Below are positions 16,085 to 25,846 of a DNA stretch of 64,000 nt, piece after piece. The position numbers were made by a program, and so were the translations under genes. This DNA is from Aeromicrobium sp. PE09-221. GTDB lineage: Bacteria; Actinomycetota; Actinomycetes; Propionibacteriales; Nocardioidaceae. The stretch is taken from positions 124,001-188,000 of the forward strand of contig NZ_MIJB01000025.1 in the NCBI RefSeq assembly GCF_002174305.1, in the 5' to 3' direction. Position 1 is the stretch's first letter; the number at the start of each line of letters is the position of its first letter. The notes below the pieces were generated by a model, which was given only the letters and a program-made list of their open reading frames with translations, searched no databases and had not been told where the DNA came from.

Positions 16085-19000
16085 TCAGATATCGAGGACC
16101 ACATCCCCGATCGGCACGGCGATACAGGTGAGACACCCGTCATCGGCCGGGTCCTCGCCGAGGTGAGCGATCGTTCCCGACACCACCCGGACGGCGCAGC
16201 TCTCGCACTGGCCGACCCGGCAGCCACTGGGCAGGATGCGTCCCTGTCTCTCGGCTGCCTGAAGAATCGAGCCGTCGGCCGGGGTCCAGTCGATCGGCTC
16301 TCCACCGCCCGCGAACCGGATCGCGGCCGGTCCGAGGTCCCGAGGCACCTCCACCGCGGCGTGGAAGTCCTCCCGGAAGACATCGAACCTCGGCACGCCG
16401 CGTGCGGTCAGCTCCTCCGTGACGTCGTCCATCAGACCCGAGGCACCACACAGGTAGACGAGGGGACGCTCGGCGACCGGCAGATCCAGATCGCCGAGCG
16501 ACAGCCTTCCCAGCGCGTCGAAATCACGACCCCGTCGATCCGCCGGCGAGGGCTGGGAGTACCAGGTGCGGATGCTCAGCTCCGGCAGTTCTCCCGCGAG
16601 CAGCTCCAGCTCCTCGTGGAACGGGTGCTCGAGGCCGTTGCGGAACACGGCGAGCAAGGTGATCGAGCGCGGTCGCTCGGGACGGTTCCGCAGCGCCCGG
16701 AGATAGCCGATGAAGGGCGTGATGCCGACTCCCCCGGCCACCAGGATGACAGGGCGATCGGTCGACAGCGGAGGGGTGAAGGTTCCCCGCGGACGCTCCA
16801 GCCACAGCTGCGATCCCGGCGTCACGTCCTCGTGCACGAAGCGGGAGATCACACCGTTCTCGACCCGCCGCACGGCGATGTCGACCGTTGACGCGCCCTC
16901 GCCACCTCCCGTCACCGAGTACGCGCGCGCCGGGCCGTCCTCACTGGCGGCGAGCAGCACGTGCTGTCCGGGGCGCACGGCCGGCATCGACTCCCCCGTG
17001 GCCGGGGTGAGGCTCAGTCCTGCCACCCCCTGCGCCTCGGACCAGGCGCGCAGGACGCGCATCTGCTGTCGGCCGGCCCAGTTCCCCTCGCTGAGCACGG
17101 GATCGGCCCTCAGCTCGCAGGCGACGGCGCGCAGGGGGACTGAACCGCTCGTCGGATCGTGCTCGTCATCGCTGAGCACCGCGTTGATGTTCAGCGAACC
17201 GTCCCCGCTGACCGGTGTTCGGGGCAATCCCAGCGGCGGACAGTCCTCCCACCACCCGAAGTCCGCGAGGACCACACTCGGATGCAGGTCATCGTCGACG
17301 TGGACGCGGGCTCGGGTCGTCCCGTTCGCCGTCTCGATGACGGCCCAGTCGCCGTCGATCAGGCCGCGAGAGTCCGCGAGCTCTGCGCTGATGTCGATCT
17401 GCGGGTCAGGGGCCCGCCTCCGCAGCGAGGCGACGTGCCGGTGCGAGCTGTGCACGTAGACACCGTTCTTGTGCGTCGACAGGACCAGCGGCAACGGGGT
17501 GTCGTCACGGCCCCGGTACGAGGTGATAGGCGCGACGAAGGTCGGCAGAGGGCGGTACCCATGTTCGAGCAGCTGCTGGGAGTACAGCTCCACCCGCCGT
17601 GTCGGTGTCGCGAAACCCGCGACTCCTCCGTCCTCACGGCGGAGGGCGTACTTCTCTCGTGCGGTGGGCTGCGGGACCCGCACCGTGTGCTCTCCGTCGA
17701 CGAGCTCCCGGAGGCTGACCCCGGCGGGCGCCAGATGCCACTCCCATCCCGCGCGGATGTCACCGTCGAAGAACTCCCCGCCGAGACCCAGCCTCGTGGC
17801 CAGGTCCACGGCGATCTCGTAGTCGGCGCGGGACTGACCGATCGGATCGATCATCCGAGGACGGTACTGGAGATACTCCACCGCCTCCTGTGTGATCTCG
17901 AAACCGGTCCGCAATGCCTCGCGTTCCCACGGACTGTTCGCCGGTAGGACGTAATCGGCGAGCTCAGCCGTCGGGTTCATGAACATATCCGTGTGGACAT
18001 AGAGATCCAGGGCCTCGATGGCCGCTCTGCTGCGCTCACCGTCCGCCTGCGAGACCGTCATGTTGTTGCCGAAGCTCACCAGTGCCCGCACTCGATAGGG
18101 GTCGCCGTCCAGGGCCGCCCGACAGAAGTGGCGAGCAGTCACCCAGCCAAGCCGGGGCGGGCCCAGCGGCAGGTCCTCGAGTCCGAGCGCCTTCTCCTTC
18201 TGCTCTCGCGGCAACAGATCATAGGGCGAGAGGGGATTCAGCGGAGGCGGCTGCAGCCACAGATTGCCACCGATCCGATCGCACGCTCCCAGCAAGGCGT
18301 AGAGCGTCGCGATGCACCGTTCGGTCTGCGTCGCATTGGAGTGCTGTCCCACCCCGGTCCACGAGTGATAGGCGATACGGCCCCCGCGGCTGAGCAACCC
18401 GAAGAAGCGCTCGAGCTCGGCGAGGCCGATCGTCGTCGCCTCGGCCACCGCCTCCGGCGTCCACTCGGCACTGTGCTCGCGCAACCGGGCGAAGGCGGGG
18501 CGTGCGGTGATCCGTCGGCCGTCGACGGTGCTCAGCTCGACGCTCCCGGCAAGGTCGACCTCGCCGGGACGCTCCAGCGGGTAGCCGGGGTCATACGCCC
18601 GGAGCGCTCCTGTGGCGAGGTCGCTGACCACGAATCCGCTTGCAGATCCGTCCTCCCAGAGCTGATCGGCGGTGACGAACCGTCCGGTCTCGTCATCGAC
18701 GAGCATCGGCGCATTGGTCCACGAGCGCACGAAGTCCGCGTCATAGGTCTCGGTCTGAAGCAGGTGGCGGACCGCGCCGAGCGCCAAGGCCGCGTCGGTC
18801 CCTGGCCGGACGCGCATCCACAGATCGGACTGCTGGCCGCTCCCGGCCTTCTTCGGGTCGATCACCACGACGGCTGCACCGCGGGCATGGGCCTCGGCGA
18901 TACGGCTCGCCTGCGCCAGCCAGGTGCGCGCGGGATTGTGACCCCAGAGCAGGATGGTCTCGGCCTCGTCGTAGTCCGGCACTCCGACACCGCGTCCGAA

Positions 19001-19834
19001 GGTGAGGGCGTGCGCATAGTCCTTGTGCCAGCCGCAGTTCTCGACCGCGTAGATGAGATTCGGGCTGCCGAAGATCCGGACCAGGCGCTCGATCCACTCG
19101 ATGCTGTCGACGATGGGTGTGCCGGACGGGGTCGTGGCGGCGAAGGCGACGGCGTCGACGGCTCGCTCGGCCGGGACGCCGTCGCGGCAGGCGAGGATGA
19201 TGTCTCCAGCCTCCGCGAAGGACGAGGCACGGGTCTCGACAGTGACGAAGGCCCGGTCGACGAGGGCGGTGTCGACCTCGCGCGCATCGGGCGAGTGGGA
19301 TCCGATGGCGACGACGGTCGTGTCCTCACGCAGCGATGCCGAATCGAAGAGCGGCAAGGAAGCCGAGGTGCAGCAGGCGACGATGTCCGCCTCCCCTACC
19401 GCTGCCGGAGAGCCGATCTCGGCCTCCAGCCCGGTCGCCGCCGCCCAGGCCACGAGCTGGTGCGTCCGTTCCGGGGATCGGCCCACCACGATGACCCGGC
19501 TCAGCGGGCGCACTGCACGAATGGCCTCGATATGACCGCGCGCCTGGGGCCCGGCGCCGAACACCACGAGGGTCGAGGCGTCCGCGGAGGCCAGATGACG
19601 GACCGCCAAGCCGGAGAGTGCGGCTGTGCGCAACACGGTGAAGCCGGCGGCATCGAAGATGACCGCCGGCTTCAGCGTCAGGCTGTCCGACAGGATCACG
19701 AGGCCCTGGATGCGGGGAAGGCCTCGCTGGTGATTCGTCGGAGACACCGAAGCCATCTTGACTCCCACGACGCCGTCGACCTGCGACGGCATGTAGAGCA
19801 GATGACCGTGGGGCAGATCCGTGCGGCTCCGCAA
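16085..19834 (-). CDS. Chimeric ORF: truncated ornithine-cyclodeaminase-like domain fused to N-truncated molybdopterin oxidoreductase/flavoreductase/2Fe-2S protein
   Basis: A single open frame of 1249 codons made of two unrelated genes. Codons 1 to about 225 are an ornithine cyclodeaminase/mu-crystallin-like domain (GVVGVKMASVSP; Rossmann FGAGPQARGHI near 92), lacking the last 60-100 residues of that family. At about codon 226 (near 19150-19170) it continues in frame as a molybdenum-bis-MGD oxidoreductase (WGHNPARTW near 297, DPKKAGSGQQSD, HSWTGVGQHSNATQ), but without the N-terminal CxxCxxxC [4Fe-4S] segment. From about codon 920 follows a ferredoxin-reductase module (RAYSVTGGGE, VAGGVGITPF), then a plant-type 2Fe-2S domain (GCRVGQCESCAV...GCLTC). 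The only start in this frame is TTG; the natural 5' end lies upstream in another frame. Probably a deletion product; function doubtful. Confidence 0.8.
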   Translation of the reverse strand: MRSRTDLPHGHLLYMPSQVDGVVGVKMASVSPTNHQRGLPRIQGLVILSDSLTLKPAVIFDAAGFTVLRTAALSGLAVRHLASADASTLVVFGAGPQARGHIEAIRAVRPLSRVIVVGRSPERTHQLVAWAAATGLEAEIGSPAAVGEADIVACCTSASLPLFDSASLREDTTVVAIGSHSPDAREVDTALVDRAFVTVETRASSFAEAGDIILACRDGVPAERAVDAVAFAATTPSGTPIVDSIEWIERLVRIFGSPNLIYAVENCGWHKDYAHALTFGRGVGVPDYDEAETILLWGHNPARTWLAQASRIAEAHARGAAVVVIDPKKAGSGQQSDLWMRVRPGTDAALALGAVRHLLQTETYDADFVRSWTNAPMLVDDETGRFVTADQLWEDGSASGFVVSDLATGALRAYDPGYPLERPGEVDLAGSVELSTVDGRRITARPAFARLREHSAEWTPEAVAEATTIGLAELERFFGLLSRGGRIAYHSWTGVGQHSNATQTERCIATLYALLGACDRIGGNLWLQPPPLNPLSPYDLLPREQKEKALGLEDLPLGPPRLGWVTARHFCRAALDGDPYRVRALVSFGNNMTVSQADGERSRAAIEALDLYVHTDMFMNPTAELADYVLPANSPWEREALRTGFEITQEAVEYLQYRPRMIDPIGQSRADYEIAVDLATRLGLGGEFFDGDIRAGWEWHLAPAGVSLRELVDGEHTVRVPQPTAREKYALRREDGGVAGFATPTRRVELYSQQLLEHGYRPLPTFVAPITSYRGRDDTPLPLVLSTHKNGVYVHSSHRHVASLRRRAPDPQIDISAELADSRGLIDGDWAVIETANGTTRARVHVDDDLHPSVVLADFGWWEDCPPLGLPRTPVSGDGSLNINAVLSDDEHDPTSGSVPLRAVACELRADPVLSEGNWAGRQQMRVLRAWSEAQGVAGLSLTPATGESMPAVRPGQHVLLAASEDGPARAYSVTGGGEGASTVDIAVRRVENGVISRFVHEDVTPGSQLWLERPRGTFTPPLSTDRPVILVAGGVGITPFIGYLRALRNRPERPRSITLLAVFRNGLEHPFHEELELLAGELPELSIRTWYSQPSPADRRGRDFDALGRLSLGDLDLPVAERPLVYLCGASGLMDDVTEELTARGVPRFDVFREDFHAAVEVPRDLGPAAIRFAGGGEPIDWTPADGSILQAAERQGRILPSGCRVGQCESCAVRVVSGTIAHLGEDPADDGCLTCIAVPIGDVVLDI

Positions 19835-19961
19835 CGGCGTGTGCTCGGTCGCCGTCCCGGTGCGCAGCGCGCCCTCCAGCGCGTTGATCGCCTCCTCATA
19901 GGAGACGAGACCGTCGAAATCGGCCGCGGTGACGAAAGGGAAGGGCGGATGAGTCGTGCAT
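19835..19961 (-). pseudogene. Out-of-frame 5' end of the ornithine-cyclodeaminase-like gene
   Basis: An ATG at 19959-19961 with an upstream GAGAGG opens a frame reading MHDSSALP; after one extra base in the run AAA (19935-19937, TTT in the sense strand) the homologous reading continues in the other frame as FVTAADFDGLVSYEEAINALEG..., the expected start of an ornithine cyclodeaminase-like protein. Removing one base joins it to the TTG-led frame at 19834. Either a genuine frameshift or a sequencing error. Confidence 0.7.
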
Positions 19962-19990
19962 GCGGTGTCGGGTACCTCTCGTGGGGTTCA

Positions 19991-20006
19991 CGGTCACCCC
20001 TGACCG
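19991..20006. promoter_or_regulatory. Second dyad in the chimera leader
   Basis: CGGTCA-CCCC-TGACCG, a perfect 6-base inverted repeat with a 4-base spacer, abutting the 14-bp palindrome at 20006-20019. It may extend the operator or form a short hairpin in the leader. Confidence 0.4.
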
Positions 20007-20019
20007 GTGATCGATTACC
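20006..20019. promoter_or_regulatory. Probable GntR/FCD operator, site 2
   Basis: GGTGATCGATTACC, one base from the perfect palindrome GGTAATCGATTACC and nearly the same as the site before the GntR gene at 16037-16050. It begins three bases after the -10 of the chimera promoter, at the expected transcription start, a position suited to repression. Confidence 0.68.
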
Positions 20020-20022
20020 CAT

Positions 20023-20052
20023 AACGTAGGGCCAGCCGTGTTATGGCGTCAA
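20023..20052 (-). promoter_or_regulatory. Promoter of the cyclodeaminase/oxidoreductase chimera
   Basis: On the minus strand TTGACG (20047-20052) and TACGTT (20023-20028) are separated by 18 bases. This is the best sigma70-like promoter in the window. It drives the transcript across site 2 and into the ATG at 19961. Confidence 0.6.
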
Positions 20053-20093
20053 CGGCGGAAGCGCAGAAATGTGAATGTAACGCAACGAGAGAA

Positions 20094-20130
20094 AGCCATC
20101 GCCCACGGAAGGACTCCGTGGGCGATGGCT
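20094..20130 (-). terminator. Terminator after rbpA
   Basis: Perfect 16-base stem (20094-20109 with 20115-20130) and a 5-base loop, 25 bases after the rbpA stop. In the direction of rbpA transcription it is followed by TTTCTCTC, a fair intrinsic terminator. Confidence 0.85.
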
Positions 20131-20155
20131 AGCGCAACAGTTCAGGGGCCGGCGA

Positions 20156-20509
20156 TCAGAAGATGATCTCCCCGGTCTTACGCTTGGTACGCAGAGTCTC
20201 GAGGGCCTCATCGAGGATCGATGCGGCCTCCTCCTCCGAGCGCCGTTCCTTCACATAGGCCAGGTGCGTCTTGTACGGCTCGATACGTGGAGCATCGGGC
20301 CGATTCTCCGCATCGCGGCTGGCCGGGAGTCCGCAGCGCGGGCAGTCCCACTCGAGCGGCACCTCGGCCTCGATCGCGAACTGCAAGGTCGTCCGATGGT
20401 CCTTGACGCAGAAGAACTCCACCGTCTGGCGGGGCGCCGCCTCGCCGCGCTCAGCCTCGCCCATCGGACCGGCACCGATCCGACTTCCGCGGATCGCTCC
20501 GGTCGACAT
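20156..20509 (-). CDS. rbpA: RNA polymerase-binding protein RbpA
   Basis: Actinobacteria-specific RNA polymerase-binding protein of 117 residues that stabilises promoter open complexes with the primary sigma factor. RGSRIG at the N-terminus, APRQTVEFFC near residue 30, a zinc site formed by FFC, KDH and CPRC, the EPYKTHLAYVKERR segment and a C-terminal sigma-interacting helix are all present. ATG at 20509 is chosen since it shares a base with the secG stop (TGATG), implying translational coupling; longer frames run into secG. It is the last gene of the gap-pgk-tpiA-secG-rbpA block, followed by a strong terminator. Confidence 0.93.
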   Translation of the reverse strand: MSTGAIRGSRIGAGPMGEAERGEAAPRQTVEFFCVKDHRTTLQFAIEAEVPLEWDCPRCGLPASRDAENRPDAPRIEPYKTHLAYVKERRSEEEAASILDEALETLRTKRKTGEIIF

Positions 20510-20745
20510 CAGGCGCTCACCTTCAGCAGCAGCCCGAGTGCGAACACGCATACGACCCAGACGAGGGCCACGCCGACCGTCAACCGGTCAAGATTGCGTT
20601 CTGCCACAGAGGATCCGCCGAGCGAGCTCGATACACCCCCGCCGAACATGTCCGAAAGTCCGCCGCCGCGGCCCTTGTGCATGAGGACCAGCACGATCAT
20701 CAGCAGGCTGCTGAGCGCCAGCAGGATCGAGAACAACAAGATCAC
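20509..20745 (-). CDS. secG: Preprotein translocase subunit SecG
   Basis: Small membrane protein of 78 residues, an accessory subunit of the SecYEG channel. Two transmembrane helices (about 3-23 and 55-75) flank the conserved cytoplasmic glycine-rich loop GRGGGLSDMFGGG. The GTG start follows GGAGG by about ten bases. It lies between tpiA and rbpA, the usual actinobacterial position after the triose-phosphate genes. Confidence 0.95.
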   Translation of the reverse strand: MILLFSILLALSSLLMIVLVLMHKGRGGGLSDMFGGGVSSSLGGSSVAERNLDRLTVGVALVWVVCVFALGLLLKVSA

Positions 20746-20760
20746 GAGACGTTTCCTCCG

Positions 20761-21564
20761 TCAGGAACCGGACAGATCCGGCAGATCGTAGAATCGGGCG
20801 ATCGCGGCGAACTCCTCGGCGTGCAGGCTCGCGCCACCGACAAGGGCACCATCGACATCGGGTTTGGCCATGATAGACGAGACATTCTGTGCCTTGACCG
20901 ATCCGCCGTACAGGATACGCGTCGACGTCGCGGTCTCGGTACCCCACGTCTCGGCGAGCCGCCCACGGATCGCCGAGCAGACCTCCTGCGCATCCTCGGG
21001 AGTCGCCACTTCGCCGGTGCCGATCGCCCACACCGGCTCATAGGCGATCACCAGTCCGGCGACCTGCTCGGCGGTGAGGCCCGCGAGCGAACCGTCGACC
21101 TGCCTCAGGGTGTAGGCCACGTGCTCACCGGACTGGCGCACCTCGAGGCCCTCCCCCACGCAGACGATCGGCGTCATACCGGCAGCGAGCGTCTTGCCCG
21201 CCTTGGTGTTGACCACAGCATCGGTCTCGCCGTGGTACTCACGGCGCTCCGAGTGGCCCACCACGACGTACGAGCAGCCGAGCTTGGCCAGCATCGCCGC
21301 GCTGATCTCACCGGTGTACGCGCCACCGTCGTGCTCGGAGACATCCTGGGCACCGTAGCCGATCTGCAGATGGTCACCGTCGACGAGGGTCTGCACGCTG
21401 CGGATGTCCGTGAACGGGGGAATCACGACGACCTCGGACTTGGCATAGTCGTGCTTCTTGTCCGACAGGGTCCAGGCGAGCTTCTGCACCAGCACGACAG
21501 CTTCGTGGTGGTTCAGATTCGACTTCCAGTTGCCCGCCATCAGCGGGGTGCGAGCATCGCTCAT
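20761..21564 (-). CDS. tpiA: Triose-phosphate isomerase
   Basis: TIM-barrel isomerase of 267 residues interconverting dihydroxyacetone phosphate and glyceraldehyde 3-phosphate. Substrate-binding GNWKSNLN at residue 11, catalytic histidine in VVVGHSERR near 102, catalytic glutamate in [11 protein letters not shown] near 175, and phosphate loop [10 protein letters not shown] near 223. Its ATG overlaps the pgk stop by four bases (ATGA). Confidence 0.97.
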   Translation of the reverse strand: MSDARTPLMAGNWKSNLNHHEAVVLVQKLAWTLSDKKHDYAKSEVVVIPPFTDIRSVQTLVDGDHLQIGYGAQDVSEHDGGAYTGEISAAMLAKLGCSYVVVGHSERREYHGETDAVVNTKAGKTLAAGMTPIVCVGEGLEVRQSGEHVAYTLRQVDGSLAGLTAEQVAGLVIAYEPVWAIGTGEVATPEDAQEVCSAIRGRLAETWGTETATSTRILYGGSVKAQNVSSIMAKPDVDGALVGGASLHAEEFAAIARFYDLPDLSGS

Positions 21565-22778
21565 GCCGTCACCTCCTCATCGAGAACGGCCAGACCCGGC
21601 AGGGTCTTGCCCTCCAGGTACTCCAGGCTGGCACCGCCACCGGTCGAGATGTGACCGAATCGGTCGTCGGAGAACCCGAGCTGACGGACCGCGGCCGCGG
21701 AATCTCCGCCACCGACCACCGAAAGACCGTCGACCTCGGTGAGCGCCTGCGCCACCGCCTTGGTGCCCGCGGCGAAGGCCGCCATCTCGAATACGCCCAT
21801 AGGCCCGTTCCAGAAGACCGTCCGCGCACCCCTGATGACCTCCGCGAAGTGCTCGGCCGAGTCCGGGCCGATATCGAGTCCGAGCTGATCGTCGGGGATC
21901 TCGTCGACCGGCACGACCGTCGCCGGAGCGTCGGCGGCGAACTCCGGCGCCACGACCACGTCCGTCGGCAGCACCAGCTCCACCCCCTTCTCCGCGGCAC
22001 GGTCGATATAACCCTTGGCGACCTCGATCTGGTCGGACTCGAGAAGGCTCTTGCCGACCCCATGACCCTGCGCGGCCAGGAAGGTGAAGACCATGCCGCC
22101 ACCGATCAGCAGGGTGTCGGCCCGGTCGATCAGATGGTCGATGACCCCGAGCTTGTCGGACACCTTCGAGCCGCCGAGTACGACCGCATAGGGACGCTCA
22201 GGGCTTTCGGTCAGGCGCCTGAGCACCTCGACCTCGGCTTCGACGAGACCGCCGACATAGGCCGGCAGGCGGCGGGCGATGTCGTAGACACTCGCCTGCT
22301 TGCGGTGGACGACGCCGAAACCATCGGAGACGAAGACATCGGCGAGCTCGGCCAGCTCATCGGCGAAGGCACCCCGTTCGGCATCGTCCTTGCTGGTCTC
22401 ACCGGCGTTGAAGCGCACATTCTCGAGCACTGCGACCTCGCCGTCACCCAGCGCCGCACTGATCCGGCGAGCTTCGGGGCCGACCGTGTCATTGGCGAAC
22501 AGCACCGGCTGTCCGAGGAGTTCGGCCAGGCGCTCGGCGACCGGCTTGAGCGAGTACTGCGGATCCGGCGCACCCTTCGGACGACCCAGATGGGCCGCGA
22601 CCAGGACCTTGGCGCCCGCATCGGTCAGACGCTCGATGGTCGGCACGCTGGCACGGACGCGGCCGTCGTCGGTGATGCGCTGGCCGTCCAATGGCACGTT
22701 CAGGTCGCTGCGTACCAGGACGCGCCGGCCACCGAGGTCGCCACCGGACTCCGACAGCAGAGTGTCGATCGTCTTCAC
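21561..22778 (-). CDS. pgk: Phosphoglycerate kinase
   Basis: Glycolytic kinase of 405 residues making ATP from 1,3-bisphosphoglycerate. Landmarks: [12 protein letters not shown] near residue 21, HLGRPKG near 59, [13 protein letters not shown] near 200, and the C-terminal nucleotide site [14 protein letters not shown] near 367. GTG at 22778 is chosen because GGGAG lies at normal spacing and VKTIDTLL is family-typical; an upstream extension overlaps gap. It overlaps tpiA by four bases and follows gap by 19. Confidence 0.96.
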   Translation of the reverse strand: MKTIDTLLSESGGDLGGRRVLVRSDLNVPLDGQRITDDGRVRASVPTIERLTDAGAKVLVAAHLGRPKGAPDPQYSLKPVAERLAELLGQPVLFANDTVGPEARRISAALGDGEVAVLENVRFNAGETSKDDAERGAFADELAELADVFVSDGFGVVHRKQASVYDIARRLPAYVGGLVEAEVEVLRRLTESPERPYAVVLGGSKVSDKLGVIDHLIDRADTLLIGGGMVFTFLAAQGHGVGKSLLESDQIEVAKGYIDRAAEKGVELVLPTDVVVAPEFAADAPATVVPVDEIPDDQLGLDIGPDSAEHFAEVIRGARTVFWNGPMGVFEMAAFAAGTKAVAQALTEVDGLSVVGGGDSAAAVRQLGFSDDRFGHISTGGGASLEYLEGKTLPGLAVLDEEVTA

Positions 22779-22797
22779 GAGAAGCCGTCTCCCGCGA

Positions 22798-23850
<1,053 letters not shown>

Positions 23851-23890
23851 CTACTACTGCCGCTCTCGCCGAGCGTGTGGACCGACGCCC

Positions 23891-24874
23891 TCACTGATCG
23901 GGCAGGAGATCCTCATTCAGACCCGCCTCGGTGTCGGGGATACCGAGGTCCTGTGCGCGCTTGTCGGCCATCGCGAGCAGTCGGCGGATGCGGCCGGCGA
24001 TCGCGTCCTTGGTGAGCACCGGATCGTGCAGCTGGCCCAGCTCCTCCAGACTCGCCTGCCGGTGCTCCACGCGCAGCAGTCCGGCGAGCTTCAGATGATC
24101 GGGGACCTCGTCCCCGAGGATCTCCAGGGCACGCTGCGCCCGGGCACCGGCGGCGACCGCGGCGCGCGCGGAACGGCGCAGGTTCGCGTCATCGAAATTG
24201 GCCAGCCGGTTGGCGGTGGCCCGCACCTCGCGGCGCATACGGCGTTCCTCCCAGGCGAGCAGCGCCTCATGGGCTCCGAGCCGTGTCAGCAGCGCGCCGA
24301 TGGCCTCGCCGTCACGGATCACGACCCGGTCGGCACCACGTACCTCGCGCGCCTTCGCCGCGATGCCCAGGCGGCGGGCTGAGCCCACCAGCGCCAGTGC
24401 GGCCTCCGGCCCGGGAGCGGTCACCTCCAGAGAAGACGAGCGGCCGGGTTCGGTCAGCGATCCACGGGCCAGGAAGGCACCGCGCCACGCAGCCACCGCA
24501 TCACAGGACGCACCCGAGACGACCTGGGGCGGAAGCCCCCGGATCGGCCGGCCGCTGGCGTCAACCACACCGGTCTGCCTGGCCAGGGCATCACCCTCCT
24601 TGGCGACCCGCACGACATACGACGTGCCCTTGCGGATGCCGCCGTTCTGCAGCACCAGCAGCTCACTGTCGTGGCCGTAGACCTCGGCGATGTCCCTGCG
24701 CAGGCGACGCGCCATCGCGCCGGAGTCCAGGTCGGCTTCCACCACGATCCGGCCCGAGACGATGTGCAGTCCGCCAGCGAAACGCAGGATCGTGGAGACC
24801 TCGGCCTTACGGCAGCAGGACTTGGTGATCGCTGTCTGCGCCAGCTCGGACTTGACCTGGGTCGTCATCGCCAT
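23891..24874 (-). CDS. whiA: WhiA, sporulation/cell-division transcription factor family
   Basis: WhiA-family DNA-binding protein of 327 residues. The N-terminal two-thirds resemble an inactive LAGLIDADG homing endonuclease ([37 protein letters not shown]), and the C-terminal region carries the helix-turn-helix ([36 protein letters not shown] is the diagnostic segment). In streptomycetes it works in sporulation, but it is widespread in non-sporulating bacteria with roles in division. The start has AGGAGG at good spacing. Last gene of uvrA-uvrC-rapZ-yvcK-whiA. Confidence 0.95.
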   Translation of the reverse strand: MAMTTQVKSELAQTAITKSCCRKAEVSTILRFAGGLHIVSGRIVVEADLDSGAMARRLRRDIAEVYGHDSELLVLQNGGIRKGTSYVVRVAKEGDALARQTGVVDASGRPIRGLPPQVVSGASCDAVAAWRGAFLARGSLTEPGRSSSLEVTAPGPEAALALVGSARRLGIAAKAREVRGADRVVIRDGEAIGALLTRLGAHEALLAWEERRMRREVRATANRLANFDDANLRRSARAAVAAGARAQRALEILGDEVPDHLKLAGLLRVEHRQASLEELGQLHDPVLTKDAIAGRIRRLLAMADKRAQDLGIPDTEAGLNEDLLPDQ

Positions 24875-24910
24875 CGGCGGTGTTCCTCCTCGAAGAGTGT
24901 TCGCTTCACT

Positions 24911-25846
24911 CTATGCCTCAGCGAAAACCCTCGTGAAGACCCGGGCGAGCAGCTCCGGATCGTGCTGATCCGGCCGCTCCTGCGAGGCAACATCGGCGCA
25001 CACCAGCGTGGCCCCGAGACGGCGAGCGGCATGCTGCAGGGCCGAGTCATCGGCCACACTCCGCCGGTCGGCCACTATCGCGTCCAGACGCAGATCGGGG
25101 GCGTGCTCGACGAGGACGTCCAGATGCGCCGAGGGCGTCAACCCCTCGGTCTCCCCCGGCTGATCGACCAGGTTGAGCACGAGGACCCGCCGCGCGCTGG
25201 TGCGCACCAAGGCCTCACGCAAGCTCGGGACCAGCAGATTCGGCATGACGCTCGTGAACCACGATCCCGGCCCCACGACGACCCAGTCGGCATCATCGAT
25301 GGCCGCTACCGATTCGGGACACGCGGGCGGATCGGCTGGCTCCAACCGGACTCCCAGGACCTCGCCGCGCGCCGAGGCGACTTGCGCCTGCCCGCGCACC
25401 CGCTCGACCGGATAGGGCGCGATCCGTGAGCGGACATCAGCCTCGATCGTCAGAGGGACCGAGGCCATCGGCAGCACGCGACCCTGCGCGCCGAGCAACT
25501 CGCCCACGAGCGCGAGACCGCTGACGGTATCGCCCAACCGGTCCCAGGTCGCGGCCAGCAGCAGATTGCCGAGAGCATGGTTGCCGAGGGGCCCGTCGCC
25601 GCTGAACCGGTGCTGCAGGATCCCCGCCCAGGTGCGTCCCCAGTCGTCATCGCGGCACAAAGCCGCCAGCGCCATCCGCAGATCCCCCGGAGGGAGGATG
25701 CCGAACTCCTCGCGCAGGCGTCCCGACGAGCCACCGTTGTCCGCCACCGTGACGATGCCCGTGAGGTCCTCGGTGACCCGTCGCAACGCCGCCAGACTGG
25801 CGGCGAGGCCGTGCCCTCCCCCGAGAGCGACGACGCGCGAACTCAT
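24911..25846 (-). CDS. yvcK: YvcK/CofD-like gluconeogenesis factor
   Basis: Protein of 311 residues of the CofD/YvcK family; in Bacillus and mycobacteria YvcK (CuvA) affects cell-wall precursor supply and binds UDP-sugars. VVALGGGHGLAASLAAL at the N-terminus, VADNGGSSGRLREEFGILPPGDLR near residue 35 and GPGSWFTSVMPNLLVP near 193 identify it. Its start overlaps the rapZ stop by four bases, keeping the conserved rapZ-yvcK-whiA order. Confidence 0.94.
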   Translation of the reverse strand: MSSRVVALGGGHGLAASLAALRRVTEDLTGIVTVADNGGSSGRLREEFGILPPGDLRMALAALCRDDDWGRTWAGILQHRFSGDGPLGNHALGNLLLAATWDRLGDTVSGLALVGELLGAQGRVLPMASVPLTIEADVRSRIAPYPVERVRGQAQVASARGEVLGVRLEPADPPACPESVAAIDDADWVVVGPGSWFTSVMPNLLVPSLREALVRTSARRVLVLNLVDQPGETEGLTPSAHLDVLVEHAPDLRLDAIVADRRSVADDSALQHAARRLGATLVCADVASQERPDQHDPELLARVFTRVFAEA

